In this document: piece after piece, positions 39,437 to 51,904 of the stretch
Layout: every line of letters starts with the position of its first letter
Numbering within the stretch: position 1 is the first letter of the stretch
Assembly (NCBI GenBank): GCA_025093555.1
Contig: JAIWNF010000014.1
Coordinates: 620,001-684,000 of the forward strand
Length of the DNA stretch: 64,000 bases
Direction of reading: 5' to 3'
From: Circinella umbellata
Lineage: Eukaryota > Mucoromycota > Mucoromycetes > Mucorales > Lichtheimiaceae
Program-made: the position numbers and the translations under genes
The notes under the pieces: generated by a model
Seen by the model: only the letters and a program-made list of their open reading frames with translations
What the model was told of the DNA's origin: nothing
Database searches by the model: none

Positions 39437-42134
39437 TTATTGCTTCTCAATTTTCTTTTCTTCATCAAGATCAGAAGTAACATGAACAGATGATGGGGAC
39501 ACTTGCTCTTCGGGTATCGCATGACGAATACATACTGCAACAGCTGCATCACGCATATTAAAGAAAAAGTAGGGATAAATATCACAGACTTCTGTGCTGT
39601 TAATGCAAGGTTCAATCACGTCATCTAAAGTACCACTGATGATGCTATTATTAATATTATTATATGATAATGTTGATTGGTTTTTCTTGAATGAGGGACG
39701 CTTATTGCTTCCACTGTGTATATCTTCAACTTGAACTATTTCTGTGTTTTCAACAATATTGCCGTCCTTATCGATGGACCCTCGATCATCATCACTATTG
39801 TCATCAGTAACCTCATTATTATCTCCTTTTCTGTTCTTGAGATCTGAACGGAACGGAGCACCTGGTTTACGCTCTTGCGTTCCGAAACCACCAAATAATA
39901 AACAGTTGCGCACAGAAAAAGAATCATTAAGTACAAAGTACCAGGACACGGGTCTACCCGAATAGCGCTCTGCTTGATTTGCAATCGCTTTAATGGCATG
40001 AATAGCGGAATAATCCATTTGGTTTACACAGGTCATGTCCATAATAACCGCATGTAGTAATGGCTTCGTGTCATCTTGTTTAGGTTCGCCTGCATCATTC
40101 CAGGGCCGGTCTCCTAGCTTTTTAGCCAATGGTTTCCCACGACGTGTTGTACGTTGGATTTCATCCATCAGTTTCTCGGTCAACATTGTAGAGTTCTCGA
40201 ACACCATATTATCACGCGGTTGGAATGCAACAACACCAGGCGCAATAGGAACTATATATTGTCCCATCATCGGGTGAGTAAAACTAAAGAATTTGCAATC
40301 AACTACTGCATCAATTTCGCTTTGTAAGAGCGATTTTTCACTGGTATATTTCTTTTGAATAGATTCACTGTCCATACGACCTAAAATGGCATAACGAGGT
40401 CGGGCTGTACGATATAGTTGGACAATGATGGAAAGACCAACAGCAACATAAATGCTGATATCAAGACGGGCGAATAAAGAAATTAAAAAAGCGCATCCAA
40501 AAATAAGGAGTTCCGATGGATGGATGTTCCAGAAGCGACGCCAAACAGATGGACCCACAATAAGGTCCGTGACTGCATGTGCAATGACAGCCGCAAGACT
40601 TGCATTAGGGATGAATTGAAATGCAGGTGTAAGTGCATATAATGCCAAGATAACAATAATGGCAACTACCATATTGTTCACCGGGGTTTTGGCTCCAGAC
40701 TTGTTTGCAACAGCACTGCGACAAAAACTTCCTGTTGCAGGAAATGCTGAAAAAAAAGACCCAAAGGTATTTGCTAATCCAATAGTTAAAATTTCTTGGT
40801 TTACATTGACTAATAATTATGCAATAAAAAAAGGCAATATATAGTAGTGTTTGTTTATTAGTTATAAATTTTATAAGTATGCCATTGGTACAATTGGAAT
40901 TTTATTAATGTAATAAAAAAAATGAACACTTACTCCTATAATCAGAAGTTTGACCTAAACTTGAAGCGATTGAGCAATGCTCCATAATGAGAAGAACAAC
41001 CATACTTGGGAAATTGGGAAATACATATCCAATAAATTCAGTATCTAGCTTGGGGACACCCATATTTTGAAAACCTGGGGGAACGGGGCCTAGAATGGTA
41101 AACGGACTCTCGGCATAATGACCAAAGTGATTAATCAACCATGATAAAAAAGTAGTAAAAATAAGGACCATGATATTGCGACTCATGTTAAAATACGCAA
41201 GTTTACGTTTATGTTGAGGGTATCGCTTAAACAAGTAGTTAGTGAGATACTTGATACCGTAAAGCCAAACAAGGGAGAGAATACCAATGAGGGCATCAAT
41301 AGAAGCGTGAGGAAGTCCCTTAATAGTGTTCCCAAAGATCATATAAGGAGCATCTACTGTGCTGACGTGAACCCCCAAAATTTTTCCAAGCTGACTAATA
41401 ACAATAGTGATAGCGCTACCAGCCATAAAACCAGAGATAGCAGGATGACAGATAAAGTTAAATAAAATACCAAGTCGAAAAATGCTAAGTGCAAGTGTAA
41501 TGAGACCAGCGAAAAGAGACATTGTTGCAGCAAACATTTCAGGGCTCCATTGACCCGATTGAAACTGAGGCATTTGTTGAATATTACCATAAATTTGACC
41601 CAAGAATAAAGCTTGAATAGCAGTAGTACCTGATAATGGGATATTTTATATGTATATCTTATTAGTCATGCCAGCAGCCATTCACTACGATTTTTCTTCC
41701 CTTTAAGCCATATCACGTACCGATGTTGATATCCTTTGATGTGCCTACAAAAGGATAGATAGCAACTCCAACAAAACTCGTGTAAAGACCATATTGTGCT
41801 GGTAATCCAACAAGTTTTGCTGATATCATATAAAAAAAATAAGGCATATTAATAAATGATCTTTTTGGTAACTTAATGTGTAAATTCATCAAAAAAGAAA
41901 CAAGGTAACTTTACCATACGCCATGCCTTGTGGAACTACAATACAACCAACAGTGATACCGCTAATAAAATCACTCCATAACCATGTTAAGTTGTATTTG
42001 GGTAGCCAGGTAACAATTGGAAACGTTTCGGAAATCCATCCACCAGGGCTAGGGCATTCATAAAATGTAGAACATGCTTGTTTTTTAAAACCTGGAGATG
42101 GATTGTCAACGTACGTAATATTAGTACTTGACAT
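39437..42134 (-). CDS. SulP sulfate permease, copy B
   Basis: Paralogue of copies A and C. Exons are 42134-41915, 41819-41721, 41629-40934 and 40809-39437 (about 795 residues). All introns are phase 1 and at the same codons as in A and C. It has WLPKYNLTWLWSDF, the intact transporter signature (AQYGLYTSFVGVAIY then GTSK), AGSAITIVISQLGKILGV and GSFCRSAV. The STAS domain has VIMDMTCVNQMDYSA, with [17 protein letters not shown] nearby. The inter-STAS insertion is Asn/Asp-rich and shorter than in A. The tail ends DEEKKIEKQ, like copy C. Sequence is clearly closer to C than to A. A TATAAAAAG box is about 95 bp upstream of the ATG. Confidence 0.93.
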
Positions 42135-44923
42135 GGTTAAAAAAGATAAATAAATTAAGGGTAGTATATAATAAAAAAGGTGTATATATATATATTTAAA
42201 AATAAAAGATCGAGCAAAATGGTATCCTTTTTATACTAAATTGGCTTTGTTTCTTTGTTGCTGTTCCCCCCCCCCACCTCCTTTCCTTGATCAGATGTCG
42301 CTTAACAATGCATATTTTTCTAGCTCATGTTTGTAGCACTTTAATTGACATTTGAACCGTTTATTTGTTTCTTTATCTATTTGTTTGTTAACCCATTGAA
42401 GGTAGTTTTACTACATTGTAAAAGCAAAAAGTTAAAAAAGGGTTCTCGTGGCTTGTTTGTGCGCTACGTAGATAATAAACAAATTCCATAAGTTTCAAAA
42501 AATAACCTTAATTTTTTTTTTAGCTCTCCCACACTTGCGGCTATAATATTATGATATCGATCATTAAGATCAATTGTTTTATTTTATTACTGTTGTATTA
42601 TATAAAGTGTTACATCTATAAAAAAGATAAATATAAAAGGTATACGTACTTTAGTTTTTTATTACTATACTATTAGAAGATCAATACTTTTCAAATTTAA
42701 TATTCAAATGACGATATCATAATAAATAGCGCATAAAATCCGCATATATACTAAATACTATATAATGCAATAATATAAAAGAAAGCTTAAACCATGTGGG
42801 AAGCCTTTTCCTTGATAATTTTTGTCCGCATGTGGCAAATAAATAACGCATAACAATAACAATTTTGGGTTACATATATTTATGAATCTATTTTGAATGA
42901 ATGTCTTTATAAAATGAAACTGTTATTGAATCTGTAGTACACTTTACAAAGTGTAAATTTGTGTACAAATGTAAATGCTACTTACGGTTTATCTGGCTCG
43001 AACTGACGTAGCGTTATGAAATACATAGATAGAATCAAGCACTCCATACACCATCATGTATGCATATGACATAATTTTTTTTTCATTCACATTCTAATGT
43101 GCTTATCCAGGTATTACAAATAAAATAACGACCTTTTATGCATAATTCTATGTAATTAACTAGCGGTAAATCGACTATTTATTTTCTTTTATCTCACTAG
43201 ATATATATTGTGCATGTTAATAGTAGTAATATGTAATAACAATATGATCAGTAAAATGGTTTTTTTCTATCATTACAAGACATGGTAAAAAAATGGTATG
43301 GTGTACTTAAAACAAATATTTCATTATATCACGGGGCCTGAGAGCTTTTTTTTATAGAATTTACAAAAGAATATAAAAATGTTCAATAATCAAAAAGCGA
43401 AATAGTTTCTTCGTTTCTTTCTACTTTAGTCTAAACCAGATAAAATAAGATTTATACCACGTCGTTGAATGTGATCTTATACTATTTTCTTTTACTATAT
43501 ACATATTTTTCTGAAACTTGTAACAAAATTGTTATAGATCATTGATTCCATATTTGGGAAAGAAAAGTACTAAAAAAAGGCAATAAAAACTTTATTTTTT
43601 GAGTGCGTATACATATTTATTAGCGAATTTGTTACTAAAGCTACTAGTATCACTATTTTTGAATATCTTTATTTATCTATTTTACAATATGATGCAAATC
43701 AAGTAACAAATAAACCTAGAAAGTATTACCTTTGAGTTTTTTTTTTAATTTCAAAATCATTATGATAATAATTAGTGATGACGTTTTTTTTTAACTTTAG
43801 TTATCATCAGTTCTTTTCTCATTTGTCCTCATGAAGTGTTTTACATGTATTACTAAAATAGTAATTAACAGGAAACGCTACATCTTCTCTTTCTAGTAAA
43901 CAAACAAACAAATCAATCAATAACTTATGAACAGCAACAATAAAATAATATCTGTATTTTATCTAGCACCATTCATTGAGTTTTTCTTTTATTTCTTTTT
44001 TAAAAAAGAACTGTTACGTAGCACGTACGTAACTATAAACAAATTGTCAAAACATTGAAGAGAAAAAAAATAACAAACAGTGATTGCCATTCTATTATTA
44101 TTATTCTTTTGTGGTTACATATACTATTATTTGAAAAACATGGCAGAAAGTGTTTTTTTCTTATTATTGTCAGTAACTATTATCACAGTAACTGGTTTTT
44201 TTTATTATACTTGTATTCATGATAGTAGTTTATGTATAAATGATTCACGTATGATATTTTTAAAACGAAACAAAAAATGAAATCAGCAACGGTGGCTGTT
44301 AAAAAACCTTTTTTTTTCACTTCTAAATTCTAATTAATGTTAAACGCTCTTATATCAATTATAATTTCTATTATTCATTTGCTGTGGTCACTTACAAGGC
44401 CTCAGGATACTATTACATCAGCATTTTTTTATATTTAATATAATGATAAGCTTATGTATTAATACCATATAAACCAAATATCTTTTGTCCCATGATGTGT
44501 GACGATCCTTTGTTTTTATTATCTCATGATCCTATGATGTAACAAAAAGTATGAACTGACACGCGTGTACAATGTTTGACTTTAATTTATTTATCCTGCT
44601 GTTAGTAGTGAAAAACCTATAGATTTTATTATTTTATCACTTCGATACAATAGATACACACACACACACACATACATACATACATATACTGTATATAAAC
44701 TTTTTATGAATATAATCATTTATCTTGTTAACAGTTAATCGAACAGTTTTATTATACAAGTGATATAGAAGATTATTACTGAACAGTAAATAATATGTAA
44801 ATATATAAAAATAATACAAAAAGCAGTATTTACAAAGAAAAAGAATAAATTTAAACAAGAACAAAAAAAAAGGATTGCCAAAGATATAAAGGCTTGTATA
44901 GTATATAAATAAATAGTCTATTA
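42135..44923. other. Intergenic region between sulfate permeases B and C
   Basis: Promoter of B and 3' flank of C. A possible 46-codon frame starting at ATG 44140 would encode one hydrophobic segment (SVFFLLLSVTIITVTGFFYY), but nothing else supports it. A CA microsatellite lies at 44655-44672. Confidence 0.5.
42227..42235 (-). promoter_or_regulatory. TATA-like element upstream of sulfate permease B
   Basis: The minus strand reads TATAAAAAG about 95 bp before the ATG, a usual distance for fungal promoters. Functional use is inferred. Confidence 0.4.
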
Positions 44924-47605
44924 TTATTGTTTTTCAATTCTCTTTTCCTCATCATTCATGTTATTGTTGTTGTTACTTTCGTGTGTACTAAATGACGAAG
45001 AGGGTGCGGGTGTTTCCAATACCTTGTTACTAATACACGCAGCAACAACAGCGTCAGCCATTGTAAAGAAAAAGTAAGGATACACGTCATCGAGGTGAGA
45101 ATTACCAAGACGTTGATGATTATCACTGTTTGTACTATAGGATAAGAAAGATTTCTTTTTGGCTGGGTGATTTTGATGTTGGCGGATATCTTCTACCTCG
45201 ACAATATGCTCCTTTTTATTATTACGTTGAATATCATTATCGTTAACAGATTGTTGGCCAGAAGAACAAGAGTCATCATCTTGAATTTCTTTATTATGTC
45301 TCTTCTTGATATCAGAACGGAACGGACCATTCCTTTTACGCTCTTGAACACCAAAACCTCCAAACAGCAAACATCGACGTACGGCAATCGAATCATTCAC
45401 AACAAAGAACCAAGAAACGGGTTTACCAGCATATCGTTCGGCTTGGTTGGCCACTGACTTAAGATAATCAATAGCCGAATAATCCATTTGATTTACACAT
45501 GTCAAATCCATAATCACTGCATGTAACAAAGGTCTCTTGTCATTTTTTATAGAAGATTCAGCTTCGTTCCAAGGTCGATCACCCACTTTTTCTGCCAAAG
45601 ATTTGCCACGGCGTGTTGTTGCTTTGATTTCGTCCATTATCTTTTCGATCATGAATAAAGAATTTTCGAATACTAAGTTTTCGCGTGGTTGGAAAGCAAT
45701 AACACCAGGAGCAATAGGCTGAACATATTGACCTAGTTGTGGATGAGTGAATGAAAAATACTTGGATTGAGCAAATTCATCTACGTGGTTGATGAGGGCT
45801 GAAGATTTTTCGTTTTGCTGTGTCATCACAGCTTGCATTGCGTTATTTTCATCCATACGGCCAATTATTGCATAGTTAGGTCGAGCGGTTCGATAAAGTT
45901 GTAAAATAATGGAAAGACCGACGGCGACGTAAATGCTGATATCAAGGCGGGCAAATAAAGAAATCAAAAATGCACATGCAAATACAAGGAGTTCAGATGG
46001 ATGAACGTTCCACAAACGGCGCCAAATAGAGGGTCCAATAATAAGATCGGTTACTGCATGTGCAATGACAGCTGCAAGACTAGCAGTTGGAATATATTGG
46101 AAAGCAGGTGTAAGTGCGTATAATGCCAAGACGACAATGATAGCGACAAGAATATTATACAAGGGGGTTTTAGAACCTGACTTGTTTGCAACAGCTGTTC
46201 GACAAAAACTTCCAGTAGCAGGATATGCGGTAAAAAAGGAACCAAAAATATTGGATAACCCAATTGTTAAAATTTCTTGATTGACATTGACTAATAGTTG
46301 ATAAAAGCAAAAATAAGTTTAGTACGACATGGTTTTTTTTCTTTGTAATACTTGTGTGGGTAACATAATGACGTTATGACATCAAATTAAACTTACTCCG
46401 ATAGTCAGATGTTTGTCCCATACTAGCAGCAATAGAGCAGTGTTCCATAATAAGAAGTACAACCATGCTTGGGAAATTTGGATAAACATGCGAAATAAAT
46501 TCCATATCTAACTTAGGAATACCCATATTTTGAAATCCTGCAGGAACAGGTCCAAGAATAGTGAATGGACTTTTTTCATAATGACCAAAGTGATTAATCA
46601 GCCATGAAAAAAATGTAGTGAAGATAATAACCGCCACGTTGCGACTCATACTGAAATAACTAAATCCAGCCTTATATCGTGGATAGCGTCGAGCAAGGTA
46701 TTGACATGCATACTTGCAACCATAAAGCCAAACCAAAGAGAGAATACCAAAAACAGCATCAACAGAAGCATGAGGGAGCTCTTTTAAGGTGTTACCAAAG
46801 ATCATATACGGTAAATCAAAGGTACTGACATGAACACCCAAGATCTTTCCAAGTTGACTGATGACAATAGTCAAAGCACTGCCCCCCAAAAAACCTGAAA
46901 TTGCAGGCTGACAGATAAAGTTGAAAAGAATACCAAGTCGGAATACGCTAAGTATCATTGTAATGATACCTGCGAAAAGAGACATTGTTACAGCGTAAAG
47001 TTCAGGAGTCCATTGACCAGATTGGAATTGAGGCATTGCTTGGACGGTTGCATATATTTGTCCCTGAAATAAGGATTGAATAGCAGTTGTACCTGGAAAA
47101 TGCCATGAATTTGTTCAATACATTTTTTGTTGCGACAAAAAAAAATAGAAAAGAATAAATTATATAATGATAACATACCGATACTAATATCTTTCGACGT
47201 TCCAAAAAATGGATAAATGACAACACCGACAAAACTGTTATATAATCCAAATTGAGGAGGTAATCCAGCAAGTTGAGCTAATAATAATAATACCAATAAC
47301 GTCAATCTACTTTACTGTATATGTCACATTATATATCGTTATCATAAAAAGACTACAAAGAGATTGTAATTACCGTAAGCCATGGCTTGTGGAACGACAA
47401 TACAGCCAAGAGTAAGACCACTGATAAAATCACTCCATAACCATGTCAAGTTATATTTAGGTAACCAAGTAACAATAGGGAAAAGAGTAGGAAGTGATGA
47501 TTTAACACCAGAGCATTCACGGATTTTAGAACGCGCTTGCGCTTGATAATTTGGCGGCGGATTGTCAATATACATTGTCGATGGAGTTGCTGTAGATGAC
47601 AACAT
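44924..47605 (-). CDS. SulP sulfate permease, copy C
   Basis: Third paralogue. Exons are 47605-47374, 47277-47179, 47092-46397 and 46290-44924 (about 797 residues), with introns at the same places and phases as in A and B. It has WLPKYNLTWLWSDF, GGSALTIVISQLGKILGV, GSFCRTAV and a STAS domain with VIMDLTCVNQMDYSA and WFFVVNDSIAVR. In the sulfate-transporter signature it reads [15 protein letters not shown]. The usual Tyr is Phe and the usual small residue after LY is Asn, unlike A and B. Several upstream in-frame ATGs exist (to 47704), but ATG 47605 (MLSSTATPSTMYIDNPPP) aligns with the A and B starts. Confidence 0.93.
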
Positions 47606-49222
47606 GATATAATTACAAGTATAGATAGAGAAAAAAAAAGAAAGAAGGGTAGTAGTGATGTGAGGGTATAAAGTGGAGCAGGTGAAGTAGAAAAAAAAAG
47701 GCAAAATAAAGTGTGGTATTTATATATAATTTTTTTAAGCTGTGTTGGTAAATACAGCAAGAACTAACGGCCTAATTGCTGGTAACTCGCTTTTAAAGTT
47801 GCGTGTGTGTAGCAAGATATATGTGCGATGAATCATAATTTAGTAGATCAGCATTTGAATTGTTTTGTTTCATTCCCCATTTCTGGATTTATTTTTCTTT
47901 TCGTATCTCTATAAAAAATAAAATGGTGTAGTTCCCGTGAGGAAATCATTTATTAATCATCATATACTGATGAAAACTTATTCCTCGTAATTGTTTATGA
48001 TGGTGTAATTTTTTTTTATTCGAAACCGAAAAAAAAAATTCTACCTCTGTCCATTCACTCTTTCTTACCAAGACTTCCAGTCTTTTAACCCCCCTTCCCC
48101 TTTTCCCCAAGTTTTCTCTGATTATCACCTTTCCCGTTGTCGTGAGTTTCAAAATTAAGGTTCTCCCATGCTGTTTCACATTTTGGGAAATTAGAGGGTC
48201 GATCTTATCATATAGTCGATCATGTCATTTAGTGGTAAAATAGCAAAACTATATACAAAAAGAATCGGACAACATAAAATGGATTATGTTACATGAACTT
48301 TTATCATTATTGTTATTATCATAAGAGCGATGCAAGACAAGTAAGCTCATGTGGTTTTTTTTAATCAAGTGTATTTGTTGTAAAGGATTAAGCAACTCCG
48401 CATAAAACAATCAAATTTCTCACTCTAATAAGTCCATTGTAAAAATGGTGTCAGTTAAAGATGATGGAAGGTGAGAAACGGAATTAGGTATAACGAGGTC
48501 ATTTGTGTGTGCATGTGTGTTTTTAGTAGTAGTTTAATAGCTATTGTATTAGAATAGAATCAAGATTAAATAAAACGTCATCAGGCGCAAAGACGGAAAA
48601 AAATTAAAGATAACAGTAGAAGAATTTGGTTTTCTTTTCCCTTTTTATCTTGTGCCCTATTCAAAGGTACAAGAGAAAAAATTGACGTAATGGTAACTCC
48701 AAATATTCATCATGTGGAACACAAATTGAAAAATTTCTACATGCATTAAATGTTATTGTTGTGTGAAAACAGAGCAGCAATTTTTTTTTACCACCGCCGC
48801 ATATTTAAATATAGTCATATGTGTAGTACCATAGTATGCGCGGGGAAAGTGTATATATATTAGAAACGCATCTGTGATCCTTTTTGTATAATAGTGATAG
48901 TAAAAGTAATAGTAATAATAATAATATAAATTCATCGTCATCATTTTCGTCATCAAACATCAAAAAGAATAGTAATATATATGTGGGTGTATATAAGCGT
49001 GCATTGAGTGAGTGAGTGAGTGAGTGCAATATTGAGGGAGTTTTTGCTGTGCTAATACGAATGAAGGAAAATTGGCCAAAAAAAAGCAGAAATAGAGGAG
49101 TTATTGTAGTTGTATACAGAAAAAAAAGAGAATTATTATAGACAAAAAAATAGGTTGTGAGGAATTTGTGTATATATGTATATATAAAAGGAAAGAGGAT
49201 AAGAAAAAAGAACTATAGGCTA
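47606..49222. other. Intergenic region between sulfate permease C and the WOPR gene
   Basis: Promoter DNA of copy C and the 3' flank of the WOPR gene. A GAGT tandem run lies near 49007-49024. No gene is recognised. Confidence 0.55.
47719..47726 (-). promoter_or_regulatory. TATA-like element upstream of sulfate permease C
   Basis: The minus strand reads TATATAAA about 115 bp before the proposed ATG. It lies beyond the alternative upstream in-frame ATGs, which supports neither start over the other. Confidence 0.35.
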
Positions 49223-51904
49223 TTATTTGAGCATTAAAGGCCCTGATAAGTCATGTCCTGAGGAGTCTTCATTAGTGAATGGATTAAGCACTCCATTTTG
49301 GTAAGGTGAAGGTGCATAATTTACCATGTTATATGTGTTCGTCAATGCTTCGTGATAACGATATTCGCTTGGACCACTTCCACCACCTCCACCTCCACCA
49401 GTTGGTCCATTATCAGCTTGGCTATTACACATTGTATGATGAGGATGGTGAGATTTACTGTCTTCGTTCATTGGTTTGGAAGCTTCATAGCTAACAGGAA
49501 CAACAGATGAAGATGGTGTAGAAGAGGATGACGATGCAGATGATGATGACGAAGCTGCTGCTGCGCCAGCAGTAATTGAAGAAGGGTATGTTGTATAGGA
49601 CGAATTTGGATTAACTAATAGCGGTTGCAGCTGTTGTTGTTGTGTTGGATGAGGTGAGTCTGGTTGAATCGATGATGAAGAACCACTACCGTTGGCACCA
49701 TTATGTAATGGATGAACGGGGTTAAGCAGTTGACCGATGTTTGCATTCGATTTGGTATGATCAGAGGGAGATTGCTCGGACTCTTGATGATGCTGTTGAT
49801 GTTGTTGGCCATTATAAAACCCACCCATATTCTCCTGAACCATATGTGAGTGGACCTGTCCAAAAGAAGATGCTGCAGCAGACTGTGGCTGAGGGGAGTG
49901 GATGGTACTAGTAGAGCTTGTAGTGGGTCGAGCTTGTGGAGGACGCATCATTTCATACCCGCGTGCATCCATTCGAGTTAAAGAGGACAATGCGCCAGAC
50001 GAGGTAGATGGAATTGAATAATGTCGTTGATGTTGCTGAGGATGATGCACATGTTGCTGTGGCTGGTGATGCTGTGTTTGTTGTTGAAAAGTTGGGCGCA
50101 CAGGAGACATCATCGGTGTTCCAGGAGAAGATGACATGCTCGATGGGGAAGGCATTGTTGGTTGTTGGTATGGAGGAATACCACCACTACCACTACCCCC
50201 ATTATACATAACAGATTGGTTCGGGTAAGATGGCGTTGGTGATTGTTTTTGACTACTACCTTCAATATCCATGCGATTGTTTGGCTGTTGTTGTTGTTGT
50301 TGATGCTGATTGCCATAACTATACATCATATTAGGAGAACTCATGTTACCGTGATAGTATTCTGAGGTACGTAATGAGCCCAATGACATGCTACGTAATG
50401 GATGCGACCGACGATCTGCAGAAAAATATAAAATAATAAATATAAATAATGCAGTATTCTAAATTAGCTATCTGTCCGTAAATTTTCAACTTTCCAGAAC
50501 AAACAAATGTAACTTTTTTTCCACTTCTTTACTACCTTCATATACAGATAAAGGATCTGTTGGTGACATGGGACCGCCACCTCCGAGAGCTTCGGCTTGA
50601 TCGAAGGTAGGCTCTACCATAGGTGGAATACGGAAATTTTGCTTGACAAGTAATTCAGGGGAAATTTCTAAGCTGGCAAGTTCAGGTACAGAAGAAGGTG
50701 TTCGTAAACGATTTTGTAAAACATCTTGTGGATGATAATAAGAAATTAAGTGCTGTGAAACACCATTCACTACAATTGACATTGTCTTTTTGATCAAACC
50801 ATCCTTGCGGAATTTATATGAATCCGAGAGACTTCCGACCAGCTGGCGTTCTCGGTTACGATCAACCGACATGGCCCCTCCTGCTGCAGCCACAGTGGAT
50901 GAACTCCCATGATCAGCACTAAAGCTTCGTTGACGAGAATCGCTCGCGCCCGATAATGACATACGTTTCCCATTGGCTGTCGTACGCTTATCCAATTCGC
51001 GATATATAAGAAAGTTGCCGAGGATTCTTGAAGGGCTCCATACAAGGCCGTCAGTCCACCTTTTAATACCTATAATATATTAAGTATTTTATTATTATTT
51101 ATTGGTATTAATAAACATTTTGTTTTGTAACGTATCACGATAATCTTTTTTTTCTTGTTGTCCAATCCTTCAATTCCTGCTTCTCCCTTTTCTCCTCCCC
51201 CCCTTTCTTTCCCCTCTTTTCCTTTTGCCCAATTCTTTGTTTCTCGCTCTACTCTATGCTCCCCCCCTTCTTTCTTGTTTTCTCGTTCGCACGGCGCACG
51301 CGGTGATGGAAAAATAAATGCCGGTTTTCCCCCTTAATAAATCGTTTTTTATCTTTTTGTTGTTTATAATAGCCTCCTATAGTTGGGCTACTTTGCTGGG
51401 TTTTTTTTTTTGCTGAAAGTTAGTTTAATTTTTTTCATGATGTTGATGCTACTATTGTTTTGTTTTGGGTGTTGATGTTGCCATGGTTACTGCTTCTAGT
51501 TGTTGCAATTGTTGAATCGTCTCCGCTCCCCCAAAAAACAGGTACACATAATATGTTGCTTTGAAGCCAATACAACCCATATCTCACACATCCCACAACA
51601 CCTCCTTTTCTTGCTGGCTTAGATATGTATTTGCCAAAAGAAAAGAAGTTATTTTGTTTCCTTTTTTGTCATGTGTATCCCTTTTTCCGTCTTTTTTTTT
51701 GTTGACATATTATCACCAAAATTATACTTTACCTGATTCGCGTTCGTCAAAAACAAAGACGGATCCGGATTGAACCATTTTTCGTTCCTTTTCTTGTAAA
51801 CGACGGCATATCCTTGGCAGTAAACCTCGACGACAACCTTCAAAAATCAAGAGAACATCTTGCGTTGTCTCAATGTAACCATGAAATGTTTCAGTTACAA
51901 GCAT
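49223..51904 (-). CDS. WOPR-domain (Gti1/Pac2) transcription factor
   Basis: A fungus-specific DNA-binding regulator of the Wor1/Ryp1/Sge1/Gti1/Pac2 family. These proteins control morphology, dimorphism or gluconate uptake in other fungi. Exons are 51904-51733, 51069-50536 and 50415-49223 (632 residues). The WOPR first part is ETFHGYIETTQDVLLIFEGC, RGLLPRICRRL and VFVFDERESGIKRWTDG. It continues as LVWSPSRILGNFLIYRELD. The second part is KFRKDGLIKKTMSI with HLISYYHPQDVL. The rest is long, low-complexity activation-type sequence rich in Gln, Ser, Pro, His and Gly, encoded largely by imperfect triplet repeats. Intron 1 (51070-51732, about 660 bp) is much longer than any other short intron here and splits the WOPR domain. 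The target genes cannot be told. Confidence 0.92.

Noticed and set aside
44080..44280. Small hydrophobic frame (66 codons; inner ATG at 44140)
   Set aside because: One hydrophobic stretch from T-rich DNA is weak evidence, and no homologous family was recognised.
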